Assembly: GCF_014638995.1 (NCBI RefSeq)
Contig: NZ_BMFR01000004.1
Location: 124,001 to 188,000 of the forward strand
Direction: 5' to 3'
Source of the DNA: Virgibacillus oceani
Lineage (GTDB): Bacteria; Bacillota; Bacilli; Bacillales; Amphibacillaceae
DNA: 64,000 nucleotides
Positions 1-8,675 of the stretch are shown here, piece after piece. A program made the translations under genes and the position numbers. Position 1 is the stretch's first letter. Each line of letters begins with the position of its first letter. Under the pieces are notes generated by a model. That model saw nothing but the letters and a program-made list of their open reading frames with translations, did no database searches and had not been told where the DNA came from.

Positions 1-27
1 ATTTAATGCCTCTTAAGTTTAACAGAT

Positions 28-52
28 TACAAGGCAAAAGCCTCTTTTATTT
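28..52 (+). terminator. Possible weak terminator of an upstream gene
   Basis: A short AGGC-AAAA-GCCT hairpin is followed by CTTTTATTT. The stem is only four base pairs, so this is tentative. It would end a plus-strand transcript entering from outside the window. Confidence 0.3.
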
Positions 53-208
53 ATGACGACTGTACTCCGTATTGGATTTTTATAGTATGCAGCCATGAGT
101 ATCGGCAGTAATGTTGTTTTATTATCCGGTTTAATAATCGGGTTTTTGATCAAGGCACCATGTCTTCCAATTTGTTATAATGTAAGCATAATAAAGGAGG
201 TAATTTTC

Positions 209-583
209 ATGGGTATGTTTGACGGTATGATGGGAAATGCATCCGAAATTGACACAGATAAGGCTGAAAGCGAACTTGCCGAATTGCTTGCCCCAACTGA
301 GCATGCAGAACATGCATATAAGCTAATTCGTGACCTAATGGTATTCACGAACAAGCGGCTCATTCTTGTAGACAAACAAGGGATGACGGGAAAAAAAGTC
401 GATTATCATTCTATTCCATACAAAAATATTACACACTTTTCGATCGAAACAGCCGGGACATTTGATTTAGAAGCAGAACTGAAAATATGGATTTCCGGGA
501 TGGATGTTCCTCTTGAAAAGACATTTAATAAACAATTGAATATATATAAGGTACAGCGTGTTTTGGCGGAGTATGTTTGCTGA
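209..583 (+). CDS. Small bacterial PH-domain protein
   Basis: Encodes about 124 residues. An upstream in-frame ATG exists, but the start taken here has AAAGGAGGT seven bases before it, so the short form is preferred. From about residue 25 the protein reads as a bacterial pleckstrin-homology fold (bPH_1 / YozO-like). The cue is the VFTNKRLILVD strand-turn-strand core with a following KVDYHSIPYKNI segment, typical of this family. There is no signal peptide or membrane helix, so it should be cytoplasmic. The family is widespread in Firmicutes but its ligand is generally unknown. The gene stands alone, with a terminator behind it and gdhA read separately. Family call fairly safe, function unknown. 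Confidence 0.8.
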   Translation: MGMFDGMMGNASEIDTDKAESELAELLAPTEHAEHAYKLIRDLMVFTNKRLILVDKQGMTGKKVDYHSIPYKNITHFSIETAGTFDLEAELKIWISGMDVPLEKTFNKQLNIYKVQRVLAEYVC

Positions 584-604
584 TCACTTTCCTATTAAAA
601 AATT

Positions 605-634
605 CAGCCTTGCAGTGCATTCGGCTGTTTTTTT
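605..634 (+). terminator. Rho-independent terminator after PH-domain gene
   Basis: CAGCC and GGCTG form a five-base-pair stem with a 13-base loop, followed directly by seven T. It lies 20 bases behind the stop codon. Confidence 0.55.
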
Positions 635-685
635 ATTGTATCTGGAACGTCCAGACTGAATCATCTAATTATTTTATATATTCCA

Positions 686-714
686 TTGATTTTTTTGCGA
701 TAATTCTGTAAAAT
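686..714 (+). promoter_or_regulatory. Candidate sigma-A promoter of gdhA
   Basis: TTGATT and TAAAAT are separated by exactly 17 bases, about 75 bases ahead of the gdhA start. The match to the vegetative consensus is reasonable, but the surrounding DNA is AT-rich, so chance matches are possible. Confidence 0.4.
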
Positions 715-791
715 GTTTACTTATAATAAAAATTCACTTATAACGATAGTAAGAAACACCTTTTATACATCTAATTAGAAAGGGGTAAACT

Positions 792-2174
792 ATGATTACA
801 ACGCAACAAACAAAAGATGATTCCTCACAATTGGCTATAGATTATGTTAATGCCGTATATAAAACGGTGGAAAGCAGAAATCCTGGCGAGCCCGAATTTT
901 TGCAGGCCGTCAAACGAATATTCACCTCTTTATTACCCGCAATCGCAAAACATCCAAAATATATTAAAAATGGCATACTGGAACGAATATCCGAGCCTGA
1001 ACGACTGATTACATTCCGCGTTCCATGGGTTGATGACAGTGGCAAGGTACAGGTTAACAGGGGGTTTCGCGTTCAATTCAACAGCAGCATCGGACCATAT
1101 AAAGGTGGTACCCGATTTCACCCTACAGTTAATACAAGTATTATAAAATTCCTTGGATTTGAACAGATTTTCAAAAATGCATTAACTGGACAGCCGATTG
1201 GCGGTGGTAAAGGCGGTGCAGACTTTAACCCAAAAGGAAAATCGACCAATGAAATCATGCGCTTCACGCAGAGTTATATGACTGAGCTTTCTAATTATAT
1301 CGGACCAAATATTGATATACCGGCTGGTGATATTGGAGTCGGGGCTAGAGAAATAGGCTTTATGTTCGGGCAATATAAGCGCATGCAAGGCGGCTATGAG
1401 GCTGGCGTACTTACCGGAAAAGGGGATCGTTTTGGCGGAAGCTTAGCCAGAACCGAAGCAACTGGATATGGATTAGTATATTTTGTCAATGAAATGCTGC
1501 AGGATCATGGATTTAGTTTTAACGGAAGCAGGGTAATCGTTTCTGGTGCCGGAAATGTAGCTATTTATGCAATGGAGAAAGCTATGCAATTTGGCGCTAA
1601 AGTAGTGGCATGCAGCGACTCGACTGGTTACATTTATGATGAAAAAGGAATTGACCTGGACACGATTAAGCGTCTGAAACTGGACGAGGAATCTGTAATA
1701 TCTGCATATGCCGCGGAACACCCAGGGGCACTGTTCAATGAAAACTGTGGAGATATTTGGACAATTCCATGTGATATTGCTTTACCATGTGCTACCCAGA
1801 ATGAAATCGATGAAAACGCTGCTAAACTTTTAATCAATAATGGTGTGAAGGCTATTGCTGAAGGTGCCAATATGCCGTCAAATCAAAATGCAATGGATTT
1901 GTTTAATGAAAGCCATATATTATTTGGACCATCCAAGGCAGCAAATGCAGGTGGTGTAGCAGTATCAGCGTTAGAAATGGCACAAAATAGTATGAGGTTA
2001 GCCTGGTCATTTGAAAAAGTTGATGCAAAGCTGCACGAAATCATGCATAACATCTATCGAGAAAGTATTAACGCTGCTGAAGCATACGGGCATCCCGGGA
2101 ATTTAGTTTATGGTGCCAATATTGCCGGCTTTATAAAAGTTGGCGATGCAATGATTCGTGAGGGGGTTATTTAG
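792..2174 (+). CDS. gdhA: NADP-type glutamate dehydrogenase
   Basis: Encodes 460 residues, the length of the hexameric family I (GdhA) enzymes and longer than the roughly 420-residue catabolic RocG/GudB type. It interconverts 2-oxoglutarate plus ammonia and glutamate in the cytoplasm. The active-site block PIGGGKGGADFNPKGKS is present with the catalytic lysine at about residue 140. A Rossmann loop SGAGNVA lies near residues 251-257. AGAAAGGGG precedes the ATG. In this type the coenzyme is usually NADPH and the role is ammonia assimilation, which also supplies glutamate as a compatible solute. That role is inferred from family, not read from the sequence. Confidence 0.95.
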   Translation: MITTQQTKDDSSQLAIDYVNAVYKTVESRNPGEPEFLQAVKRIFTSLLPAIAKHPKYIKNGILERISEPERLITFRVPWVDDSGKVQVNRGFRVQFNSSIGPYKGGTRFHPTVNTSIIKFLGFEQIFKNALTGQPIGGGKGGADFNPKGKSTNEIMRFTQSYMTELSNYIGPNIDIPAGDIGVGAREIGFMFGQYKRMQGGYEAGVLTGKGDRFGGSLARTEATGYGLVYFVNEMLQDHGFSFNGSRVIVSGAGNVAIYAMEKAMQFGAKVVACSDSTGYIYDEKGIDLDTIKRLKLDEESVISAYAAEHPGALFNENCGDIWTIPCDIALPCATQNEIDENAAKLLINNGVKAIAEGANMPSNQNAMDLFNESHILFGPSKAANAGGVAVSALEMAQNSMRLAWSFEKVDAKLHEIMHNIYRESINAAEAYGHPGNLVYGANIAGFIKVGDAMIREGVI

Positions 2175-2210
2175 AATTGGCATTTTCTAAGATGAATTGG
2201 AGTGAATCTG

Positions 2211-2387
2211 TTGGGAAGATGGCGTGAAAAACGAAAGAAGCATAAGCAAGAGCCATCATCTTTCTGGGACCTATTAGCAGATATATTGCTATGGATTCCA
2301 GAATTGCTGCTCCTGCCTTTTCGTTTAATTATATGGATTGGAAGAGGTTTTTTTAGATTGATTGGAAATTTGTTTGACTTTTACTAA
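2211..2387 (+). CDS. Small basic, hydrophobic protein
   Basis: A reading frame of about 58 codons begins 36 bases after gdhA. The TTG start is chosen because GGAG sits eight bases upstream; an in-frame GTG nine bases earlier would leave the site too close. The N-terminus is strongly basic (WREKRKKHK). It is followed by a long Trp/Leu-rich hydrophobic stretch that could be one membrane helix or an amphipathic helix. It shares the terminator behind it with gdhA, so it may be co-transcribed. I do not recognise a family. It could be a small membrane peptide of unknown function or a non-coding stretch. Confidence 0.5.
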   Translation: MGRWREKRKKHKQEPSSFWDLLADILLWIPELLLLPFRLIIWIGRGFFRLIGNLFDFY

Positions 2388-2416
2388 GGAGCCGGGGGAT
2401 TATCTCGGCTCCATTA
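2388..2416 (+). terminator. Terminator after gdhA / small ORF
   Basis: GGAGCCG pairs with CGGCTCC across an 11-base loop and is followed by ATTATTTT. This ends the plus-strand unit just before the convergent amidase gene stops. Confidence 0.75.
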
Positions 2417-2418
2417 TT

Positions 2419-3879
2419 TTACAGGTATTTCTGGGAAGTTATATTTTCATTCGTCCTAACAGTTTCCAAATCCACCATAGCAAACCCGCCGATTAATTTC
2501 TCAAACTCTTGACTTGCGTTTAGTACAAGGCTGTCCATAAAGCGATTGCCGGCTAGCTGCATACCAATTGGCAGCCCATCTTTTGTGAAACCAGCGGGAA
2601 TAGATGCTGCCGGAAGACCAGTCATATTATAAATATGTGTCATCATCCAGTCAGAATCTGCCTCTATTTTCTTGCCTTTGATGGTCTCTGGTCCTAATAA
2701 GTGATAATCAAATGGTGGCACAGCAAGCGCTGGGGACATAATGAGATCATATTTTTTATAAACGTCCTGAAGAACATTCCACACTTTCGAACGCTTCTCT
2801 TGATAATTAATATATTCACTTGTCGTTACAGCAAATCCGCGCTCAATCATTGTTCTATATGATGGGGTCAGCCATTCGGGATGATTCTTAAGCATTGATG
2901 CCCCACCCGCTGCGGCGGCCGCATACCACATGTTTTTGAAAAAGCCAAGAAATTCGTGCAGTGTCATGCCGAAATCCATTGAAACTTCTTCCACATCACA
3001 GCCCAGCGCTCGCCATTTTGCCACTTGTTCATCCAAAACGTGTTCAACCTCCGGGTCCACTGTATACATGCCAAAATCCTTTGTATAGGCGATCTTTACG
3101 CCTTGCAGACTACCATCAATATGATCGATTAATTTTTCATTCATGGTTGGCAAGGAATACGGATCTGTAGGACTGTAACCTTGTGTCACGTCTACAAATA
3201 ATGCAGCATCTCTGACGGAACGAGTTAGCGGTCCATGATTTACAAACGGATTATTAGAACCGAATACGTTTGCTAAGTTATTGTCCATTGGAATTCGTCC
3301 ATACGTAGGCTTAAACCCATACACACCGCAAAAGCTTGCTGGAATGCGAATGGAACCACCGCCATCACTTCCCTCAGCAAACGGTACCAAATCAGCTGCA
3401 ACCGCTGCGGCAGATCCCCCACTTGAACCACCTGATGTTTTCTTATCATTCCATGGGTTTTTAGTAGCGCCAAATACTAAGTTATCCGTTGTTCCTTTAT
3501 GCCCAAAATCCGGTGTATTTGTTTTACCTAATACAATCGCACCAGCTTCCTTTAAACGCTGAACGACTGTTGCATCACGATCTGGCACATTATTTTCAAA
3601 TGCTTTCGAACCAAAAGTTGTCTTGATTCCGTTCGTAGGGGTCAAATCCTTGATTGCAACAGGTATGCCGTGAAGTGTACCTAGCTTTTCCCCACTTAGC
3701 AATGCCTCTTCAGCTTTCTTTGCTTCGTCCAGTGCATGTTCATTTAATGTGACAATTGCATTTAAACCTGGGTTATATTTATCCACACGCTCAAGATAGT
3801 AATCTAAAATTTCTACAGGCGAAAGTTCTTTTGCTTTTACGGATTGAGCAAGATCAAATACATTCGTATTTTTCAACAT
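2419..3879 (-). CDS. Amidase-signature family amidase
   Basis: Encodes 486 residues of the amidase-signature superfamily, which hydrolyses carboxamides to acid and ammonia. The Ser-cisSer-Lys triad is visible: Lys77 in VAIKDL, Ser152 in the GGSSGGSAAA block, and Ser176 in DGGGSIRIP. The start is set by an AGGTGT-type site just ahead of MLKNTNVF; a longer upstream frame has no such site. It resembles the GatA-like or 6-aminohexanoate-cyclic-dimer-hydrolase-like free-standing amidases. No GatB or GatC lies nearby, so it is unlikely to be the glutamyl-tRNA amidotransferase subunit. Substrate cannot be read from sequence. It is transcribed alone toward gdhA. Confidence 0.88.
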   Translation of the reverse strand: MLKNTNVFDLAQSVKAKELSPVEILDYYLERVDKYNPGLNAIVTLNEHALDEAKKAEEALLSGEKLGTLHGIPVAIKDLTPTNGIKTTFGSKAFENNVPDRDATVVQRLKEAGAIVLGKTNTPDFGHKGTTDNLVFGATKNPWNDKKTSGGSSGGSAAAVAADLVPFAEGSDGGGSIRIPASFCGVYGFKPTYGRIPMDNNLANVFGSNNPFVNHGPLTRSVRDAALFVDVTQGYSPTDPYSLPTMNEKLIDHIDGSLQGVKIAYTKDFGMYTVDPEVEHVLDEQVAKWRALGCDVEEVSMDFGMTLHEFLGFFKNMWYAAAAAGGASMLKNHPEWLTPSYRTMIERGFAVTTSEYINYQEKRSKVWNVLQDVYKKYDLIMSPALAVPPFDYHLLGPETIKGKKIEADSDWMMTHIYNMTGLPAASIPAGFTKDGLPIGMQLAGNRFMDSLVLNASQEFEKLIGGFAMVDLETVRTNENITSQKYL

Positions 3880-3941
3880 GGTTACACCTCTAGTTCTTTT
3901 AATTTTTATATATAGCTTAGCATGTTTCGACATAATTGGCA

Positions 3942-4001
3942 TTCCTGCTCTCCTGTCGATGTTCTTGCTCTCCTGCCGATATCCCGCCTTCCTAATCCCG
4001 A
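3942..4001. repeat. Degenerate 20-bp tandem repeat, 2-3 units
   Basis: Two units of about 20 bp (TTCCTGCTCTCCTGTCGAT then GTTCTTGCTCTCCTGCCGAT) abut, followed by a more decayed third ending CCCGAT. The reverse complement, ATCGGCAGGAGAGCAAGAAC, resembles the units at 27578-27650. The cluster lies between the amidase start and the tenA terminator. Confidence 0.6.
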
Positions 4002-4038
4002 TTAAAAAAGAGGATGTCTCCAATAATAGAAGACACCC
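4002..4038 (-). terminator. Terminator of thiW-tenA operon
   Basis: Read on the minus strand, GGGTGTCT pairs with AGACATCC (one G-T pair) and is followed by a CTTTTTT tract. It lies just behind the tenA stop. Confidence 0.75.
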
Positions 4039-4045
4039 TTATTTA

Positions 4046-4732
4046 TCACACCTTCACATAATCCCTAACCGGCCATTCCTCACACGTATATGCCATTTCC
4101 CAAAACGCAAGCTCCAATTGACAGCTTTTTCTAAAGGCAATCTTCATTTGTTCTAGTTCCTTTTCACTTGCTTTAGATGCAAGATCATCCAGCCTTTTAC
4201 GCATTTGCAAGGTTGTCTCTTCTACTTGCTCATTGGCATAAAATGTAATCCAATGATAAAAAGGATGATTGACAGTTGGCTTGTATAGTTTCACAAGTTC
4301 CTTTCCGATTTCTAAATATGTCCATGGGCATGGCAATAGTGCACCTGTAATTTCACCTAGTCCTCCCATGTGGGCATGGTACATCATGTGCTTCACATAA
4401 TGATCGGCTGTTGGAGGCAGCGGATAGCCTTGTAATTCTTCATAGCTTGCACCAATATGTTTACAAAAATTATTATGTGGATGTATTTCACTATTTAAAA
4501 CAAAATCAATTTGATTATTGAAATACTGAATATCCTCACGACTACCTGACTTTGAAATAGCAGCGCCATAAATGTGCATAAATGCATTTAAATATTCATA
4601 ATCTGCCTTAATATAATGGGCCAATGCCTCTTTTGGTACGTCCCCCTTACCAATTCCTTGTACAAAAGGATGGCTAAAGATTTTCTGGAACACATCATCA
4701 TTTTCCTCACGTAGAATGTCTGTAAATGTCAT
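4046..4732 (-). CDS. tenA: Thiaminase II / aminopyrimidine aminohydrolase TenA
   Basis: Encodes 228 residues, the usual TenA length. TenA hydrolyses 4-amino-5-aminomethyl-2-methylpyrimidine (from degraded thiamine) to HMP for salvage, and also cleaves thiamine slowly. The catalytic cysteine is Cys135 in ALLPCPW and an active-site aspartate is Asp44 in KADYEYLNAF; both fall at the positions known for the Bacillus enzyme. The start follows AAGGAGGCAAAAATT. It lies 16 bases behind thiW, under the same TPP riboswitch, which supports a thiamine-salvage role rather than general degradation. Confidence 0.95.
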   Translation of the reverse strand: MTFTDILREENDDVFQKIFSHPFVQGIGKGDVPKEALAHYIKADYEYLNAFMHIYGAAISKSGSREDIQYFNNQIDFVLNSEIHPHNNFCKHIGASYEELQGYPLPPTADHYVKHMMYHAHMGGLGEITGALLPCPWTYLEIGKELVKLYKPTVNHPFYHWITFYANEQVEETTLQMRKRLDDLASKASEKELEQMKIAFRKSCQLELAFWEMAYTCEEWPVRDYVKV

Positions 4733-4748
4733 AATTTTTGCCTCCTTA

Positions 4749-5240
4749 TTATACATTTGGTAACACATTTGTGCGCTTAATACGAACAGCAACAAACCAG
4801 CCAATACATGCGCCTGAAATACTGCTTACTAAAAATGATGGTAAAAACACAAACGCGCCAAGTGAGCTTCCCATCAATAGGTTTGCGTATGGTACCGCTA
4901 AAAGTGAACCGATTACCCCAGTGCCGACCACTTCTCCAATTACGGCTAGCATTTTATGACCAAACCTTTTGTACAATATTCCAGCTAAACAGGCCCCAAT
5001 CATCCCACCTGGAAATGCAATCAATGTTCCAAGTCCAAGCAGGTTCCGAATCAGTCCAGTCATAAATGCGATAACCACAGCTGGAACAGGTCCAAGTGTT
5101 ATAGCAGCCATTACATTTACTGCATGTTGAACTGGATACGCTTTTGCAATGCCTGCGGGAAACCATAACAATTGCGCACCCATTACGCCGATAGCTATAA
5201 AAACCGCCATGATTGTAAGTACCCTTGTACGATGATGCAT
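4749..5240 (-). CDS. thiW: ECF transporter S component ThiW (thiamine-related)
   Basis: Encodes about 163 residues with four to six hydrophobic helices, the size of ECF substrate-binding (S) subunits. ThiW family members sit under TPP riboswitches and are thought to bind a thiamine precursor, probably the thiazole. The A, A' and T units of the transporter are not encoded here, so it would use shared ones from elsewhere. An ATG six bases after AGGAGG is preferred to a GTG one codon upstream. First gene of a riboswitch-thiW-tenA unit. The pairing with TenA suggests salvage of thiamine breakdown products. Confidence 0.88.
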   Translation of the reverse strand: MHHRTRVLTIMAVFIAIGVMGAQLLWFPAGIAKAYPVQHAVNVMAAITLGPVPAVVIAFMTGLIRNLLGLGTLIAFPGGMIGACLAGILYKRFGHKMLAVIGEVVGTGVIGSLLAVPYANLLMGSSLGAFVFLPSFLVSSISGACIGWFVAVRIKRTNVLPNV

Positions 5241-5271
5241 CACACCCCTCCTTTTTTAAAAAATGGCAAGC

Positions 5272-5304
5272 AAAAAAAAAGCCAGCACCGTTATTGGGGC
5301 TGAC
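5272..5304 (-). terminator. Riboswitch-associated intrinsic terminator
   Basis: On the minus strand GTCAGCCCC pairs with GGTGCTGGC with one mismatch across a six-base loop, followed by eight or more U. It lies between the TPP aptamer and thiW, as expected for the expression platform of an off switch. Confidence 0.8.
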
Positions 5305-5342
5305 TTGATTTAGGTAAAGGAAAATAGACGAATGTATCATGA

Positions 5343-5440
5343 CTACTTCCCTCCGCTGGTATTAACCAGATCAGGTCGATAAGAGTCAGAAAGCTTTATA
5401 CGCTTCCCTCTCAGCCCACATTTAAGGGCACCCCTAGTAG
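5343..5440 (-). promoter_or_regulatory. TPP riboswitch (THI element)
   Basis: Read on the minus strand, the aptamer runs from CTACTAGGGGTGCCC to GGAGGGAAGTAG, with the ends pairing as P1. It contains the invariant CTGAGA and the GACCTGATCTGGTTAATACC block that bind thiamine pyrophosphate. A terminator hairpin follows before thiW, so TPP binding should stop transcription of thiW-tenA. The motif is highly diagnostic. Confidence 0.97.
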
Positions 5441-5528
5441 TTGAAATAAATTTTATTAAATTTGCTTGCTTCCATTAGATTAACAGACAAACCACATATA
5501 GTCACCAGTCCATTATACCTGATTCTTC

Positions 5529-6512
5529 TTATCTCTCACATGCATACACAATGCCATTTTGTCTTCGTGCTTCCTCCGTAATGGAAAGGACTATTTGGCT
5601 AAGCTTTTTCAGATTCTCGTATTCCTCAACACTATTCGTTTCGATAATTCTCGCAAAACTACCAATCTCATACACCATATCTTCCTCTATATCAGGGGAT
5701 TCAATTGACATTGCCTTACTGGTTTGATTATCAATGAATGTAAGATTATTCATTTTCGAAGCATCATCAAATACAAATGTTCCATTCTCACCATGGATTT
5801 CACATGGAATGTATGAAGTGACTATTTTTGAACAAATTACTGTACAAGTAAATGTCCCATAATTCAAAACAAGTGTCCCACTGCCGTCTACCCCAGATTC
5901 CAATTTATAAGCAACATATGAAACACTAGCGGGTTTCCCGAAGAGAGCCACTGCTAAATAGAGCGGATATATCCCCATATCAACTAACGCTCCGCCGGAA
6001 AATTCTGCAGAGAAAATATTCGGATTGTCACCGTCTAAATAACTATTATATTTCGATGAATAGCGAATTTGATGCAGAATTGCGCTTCTTACCTTACTAA
6101 CCTTTGAAATATTCGATTTTAATTGTTTGAAATTAGGTGAATGTATGCTGCGGATTGCCTCAAACAAAAAGACTCCATTTTCCTCCGCTGTTTTATATGC
6201 TTCATTAAGCTCATTCGTGTTTGAAAAAATCGGCTTTTCACAAATGACATGTTTTTTATGCTTTAAAAAAAAAATTGCTTGTTCATAATGCAGTGAATTC
6301 GGTGATGCAATGTAAATACAATCTATCACATTACTTTTTGCCATCTGTTCTAAGTCGGTAAAAACGTAATCGACTGCATATGTATCCGCAAATTGCCTTG
6401 CTTTCTTTTCAGATCGTGAGTATACCGCTGTTAGTGTTAAGTCATTTGTTTTTTGAGATGCCTTAATAAATGAATCTGTAATCCAGCTCGTACCAATAGT
6501 GCCATACTTCAT
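5529..6512 (-). CDS. Gfo/Idh/MocA family oxidoreductase
   Basis: Encodes 327 residues, typical of NAD(P)-dependent sugar or inositol dehydrogenases of this family. The N-terminal nucleotide fold begins KYGTIGTSWIT, slightly unlike the usual GxGxxG. The catalytic-region EKP motif is present at residues 92-94 (CEKPI). The ATG chosen has GGGAG nine bases upstream; a TTG two codons earlier would be too close to that site. It is monocistronic with no sugar-metabolism neighbours, so substrate is unknown. Confidence 0.85.
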   Translation of the reverse strand: MKYGTIGTSWITDSFIKASQKTNDLTLTAVYSRSEKKARQFADTYAVDYVFTDLEQMAKSNVIDCIYIASPNSLHYEQAIFFLKHKKHVICEKPIFSNTNELNEAYKTAEENGVFLFEAIRSIHSPNFKQLKSNISKVSKVRSAILHQIRYSSKYNSYLDGDNPNIFSAEFSGGALVDMGIYPLYLAVALFGKPASVSYVAYKLESGVDGSGTLVLNYGTFTCTVICSKIVTSYIPCEIHGENGTFVFDDASKMNNLTFIDNQTSKAMSIESPDIEEDMVYEIGSFARIIETNSVEEYENLKKLSQIVLSITEEARRQNGIVYACER

Positions 6513-6584
6513 TCCCAATCACTCCCTTATCTACAATTACTTTATCAGTTTTCTAACTTTCCATCTATTCTTATAGATTAACCC

Positions 6585-6634
6585 TTGCAATTTCCTAAAA
6601 GGTAAAATAAACTGTATATATACACATACACAGT
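6585..6634 (+). promoter_or_regulatory. Promoter and candidate operator of the GntR-ABC operon
   Basis: TTGCAA and TAAACT are spaced by 17 bases. Overlapping the predicted transcription start is a 22-base imperfect palindrome at 6612-6633, beginning CTGTATATATA and ending CATACACAG. This is where a YtrA-type GntR repressor encoded by the second gene would be expected to act. Confidence 0.5.
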
Positions 6635-6660
6635 ATAACAGTTTGAAAGGAGTTACTTTT

Positions 6661-7383
6661 ATGCAGGACTGGAAGCATGCTTTTTGGTTGGCAAGGTTTG
6701 AGTTACGTGCATCGAAAAAAGGGTTTTTGGGATTGTTTGTGTTTTTTATCTTTATGATGCTATTTTTTGTATCCTCAGCAGGTTCTTATCTGGAGAATAA
6801 TTTCGCGGGATTTGATGTCTTTTTTATCTTATTTTTCACGGTATCCATGATATGGACGAAGCCAAAGGACTTTCAAAATAAGAAAATTAATGGGGAGATT
6901 TTTGCATCGCCATCGCTTGTTATGTTAAACCAGCTGCCTATAAGAAAAGGGATTATTGTTAAAAGCAGATTTATTGTGCATTTCGTCTATGCGTTTCCAT
7001 TTCAGCTTGCTTTATTAGTTTCCCTATACCTTCTGACACCGGAATTACAAGAATTGATGTCACTAGGGTCTTATGGTGTATTTTCAATTATTTGGTTAGC
7101 TTTTGGAATATATGCAGGATCCATCTTTCCTGCTAGTGACGCAGGCGAAAAATTGAGAGCAACCACGGCGATCGTTTATGGATTTATTTTCATTTTAATA
7201 GCGCTGTTTGTTTTCGCTATATTCCAGTTAATTTCCGATTACGGTGTTGTACAATGGACAATAATTTTTGCTCAAAAGTGGCCATTCCTATCCAGTATAC
7301 TTTCCATCCTACTGGCTTTCTTTGGCTTTAACTACTGGCAGCGATATATGAAAAAAACGATGGAAAAACTAGACTATTTATAA
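6661..7383 (+). CDS. Multi-pass membrane protein, ABC-2-type permease-like
   Basis: Encodes 240 residues with about six hydrophobic helices and a short basic C-terminus (RYMKKTMEKL). AAAGGAG precedes the ATG. First gene of a five-gene unit, three bases ahead of the GntR regulator region. It resembles the poorly conserved membrane subunits that accompany YtrA/YtrB-type ATPases in B. subtilis, and probably pairs with the ATPase at 7806. Transported substrate unknown. Related systems are often induced by cell-wall antibiotics, but nothing here shows that directly. Confidence 0.72.
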   Translation: MQDWKHAFWLARFELRASKKGFLGLFVFFIFMMLFFVSSAGSYLENNFAGFDVFFILFFTVSMIWTKPKDFQNKKINGEIFASPSLVMLNQLPIRKGIIVKSRFIVHFVYAFPFQLALLVSLYLLTPELQELMSLGSYGVFSIIWLAFGIYAGSIFPASDAGEKLRATTAIVYGFIFILIALFVFAIFQLISDYGVVQWTIIFAQKWPFLSSILSILLAFFGFNYWQRYMKKTMEKLDYL

Positions 7384-7395
7384 GAGGTGATTGCC

Positions 7396-7803
7396 GTGGA
7401 ACTGCCGATACGGCTTTCTAAGGATTCAAGAGAGCCAATCTATCATCAGATAGAAAACCAATTAAAAGCACTTATTGCTGGCGGGCAATTAGTCGCGGGA
7501 ACACCTTTGCCATCTATTCGTGCACTCTCAAAGGATTTGGAAATTAGCATAATCACAACTAGAAGAGCTTATCAGGACTTAGAACACCAGGGGTTTATTC
7601 GTACTTCCCAAGGTAAAGGAACGTTTGTCGCTGAAATAGAAGATGCAACGAAGCAGCAGGTAAAGATTTCATCTGTTTATCAGACGATTGAAAAGGCTGT
7701 AGATACGGCAATTCAATACGATTATTCACTTGATCAAATAGAAGAAATTTTCCAAGAAGTAATACGATCACAACGATTAAGTCAGAACGAGAAGGGAGAT
7801 TAA
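7396..7803 (+). CDS. GntR family transcriptional regulator, YtrA subfamily
   Basis: Encodes about 135 residues. The N-terminal winged helix-turn-helix has the family pattern EPIYHQIENQLKALI, then PSIRALSKDLEIS, then GKGTFVAE. The C-terminal part is only about 55 residues, which is diagnostic of the YtrA subfamily whose effector domain is minimal. The GTG start lies six bases behind GAGGTG. Downstream and upstream genes are ABC-transporter parts, and an imperfect palindrome lies at the operon promoter, so autorepression of the operon is the likely role. Confidence 0.9.
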   Translation: MELPIRLSKDSREPIYHQIENQLKALIAGGQLVAGTPLPSIRALSKDLEISIITTRRAYQDLEHQGFIRTSQGKGTFVAEIEDATKQQVKISSVYQTIEKAVDTAIQYDYSLDQIEEIFQEVIRSQRLSQNEKGD

Positions 7804-7805
7804 TC

Positions 7806-8672
7806 ATGAAAGCATGGCTGGAAATAAGTGATTTACAGAAAAAAATAGATGACGATTTTCAATTAGGACCTATTGATTTGCGTATCGTGCCTGGTACGAT
7901 AACTGCATTGGTCGGAAATAATGGATCTGGAAAAAGTACGTTACTCAAACTTATTATGAATTTAGCAAATCCTGACGTCGGAAATATTAAAGTTTTTGGC
8001 AAGTTTGTCTATGGTCAGGATGAAAGCTGGAAGAATCAGATTTCATACCTTCCCCAAACTAGAATTGGATGGGATGCTTATTCAGGAAATACACTTAAAA
8101 GGTTGATTGCGCCTATCTATCCAAATTGGGATGATGCACTGTTCATTCAAATAGTTGAGCTATTTAATATACCCTTAAACAAACCGTACCGAAAACTTTC
8201 ACAGGGAATACAGCAGAAACTCAGTCTTGCACTGACCATTCCCAGAAATACACCACTATTGCTGCTTGACGAGCCAACATCATTTATGGATATGCCGTCA
8301 AAAAAGCAATTCGTTGATTTGGTGGTAGATTGGATGGATCAGGATGAACGTGCAATAATTATCGCAAGCCATCAAGCTGAGGATATCAGGAAACTTTCCG
8401 ACTACTTATGCGTAATACAAAATGGGAAGCATGTTGGTACATTTGAAAAAGAAACACTAACAGAGCATTACATGCGGTATTGGATACATGGTGCCTTTCC
8501 GGAACAGAGAATACCAGGAGAGGTCACAAGGGAGAAACACCAGCTCATTTCAAATGACCCAGCTGCTACAGAGAACTTTTTACTAAAGAACAATGTCACG
8601 TGGACGGATCGAAGCAAACTCGATTTGGAAGACATTGTCTCCCATTTATTAAACGCAGGAAAGGAAGGGTAG
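7806..8672 (+). CDS. ABC transporter ATP-binding protein (YtrB-like)
   Basis: Encodes 288 residues. Walker A is GNNGSGKST near residue 38, the signature is the variant LSQGIQQKL, and Walker B is LLLLDEPTS. A C-terminal extension of about 80 residues follows the nucleotide-binding domain. It lies two bases behind the GntR gene, so the two are translationally close. It probably energises the membrane protein at 6661. Confidence 0.88.
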   Translation: MKAWLEISDLQKKIDDDFQLGPIDLRIVPGTITALVGNNGSGKSTLLKLIMNLANPDVGNIKVFGKFVYGQDESWKNQISYLPQTRIGWDAYSGNTLKRLIAPIYPNWDDALFIQIVELFNIPLNKPYRKLSQGIQQKLSLALTIPRNTPLLLLDEPTSFMDMPSKKQFVDLVVDWMDQDERAIIIASHQAEDIRKLSDYLCVIQNGKHVGTFEKETLTEHYMRYWIHGAFPEQRIPGEVTREKHQLISNDPAATENFLLKNNVTWTDRSKLDLEDIVSHLLNAGKEG

Positions 8673-8675
8673 CTT

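Noticed and set aside
95..208. N-terminal extension of the PH-domain protein
   Set aside because: A strong ribosome site lies directly before the internal ATG, and the extra sequence is not like the family.
3880..4023. N-terminal extension of the amidase
   Set aside because: It would be encoded by the 20-bp repeat and the terminator region, and a good ribosome site precedes the shorter start.
7806..8672. Assignment of the ATPase as a lantibiotic-immunity protein
   Set aside because: The neighbouring YtrA-type regulator and the lack of a lantibiotic or processing gene do not support it.
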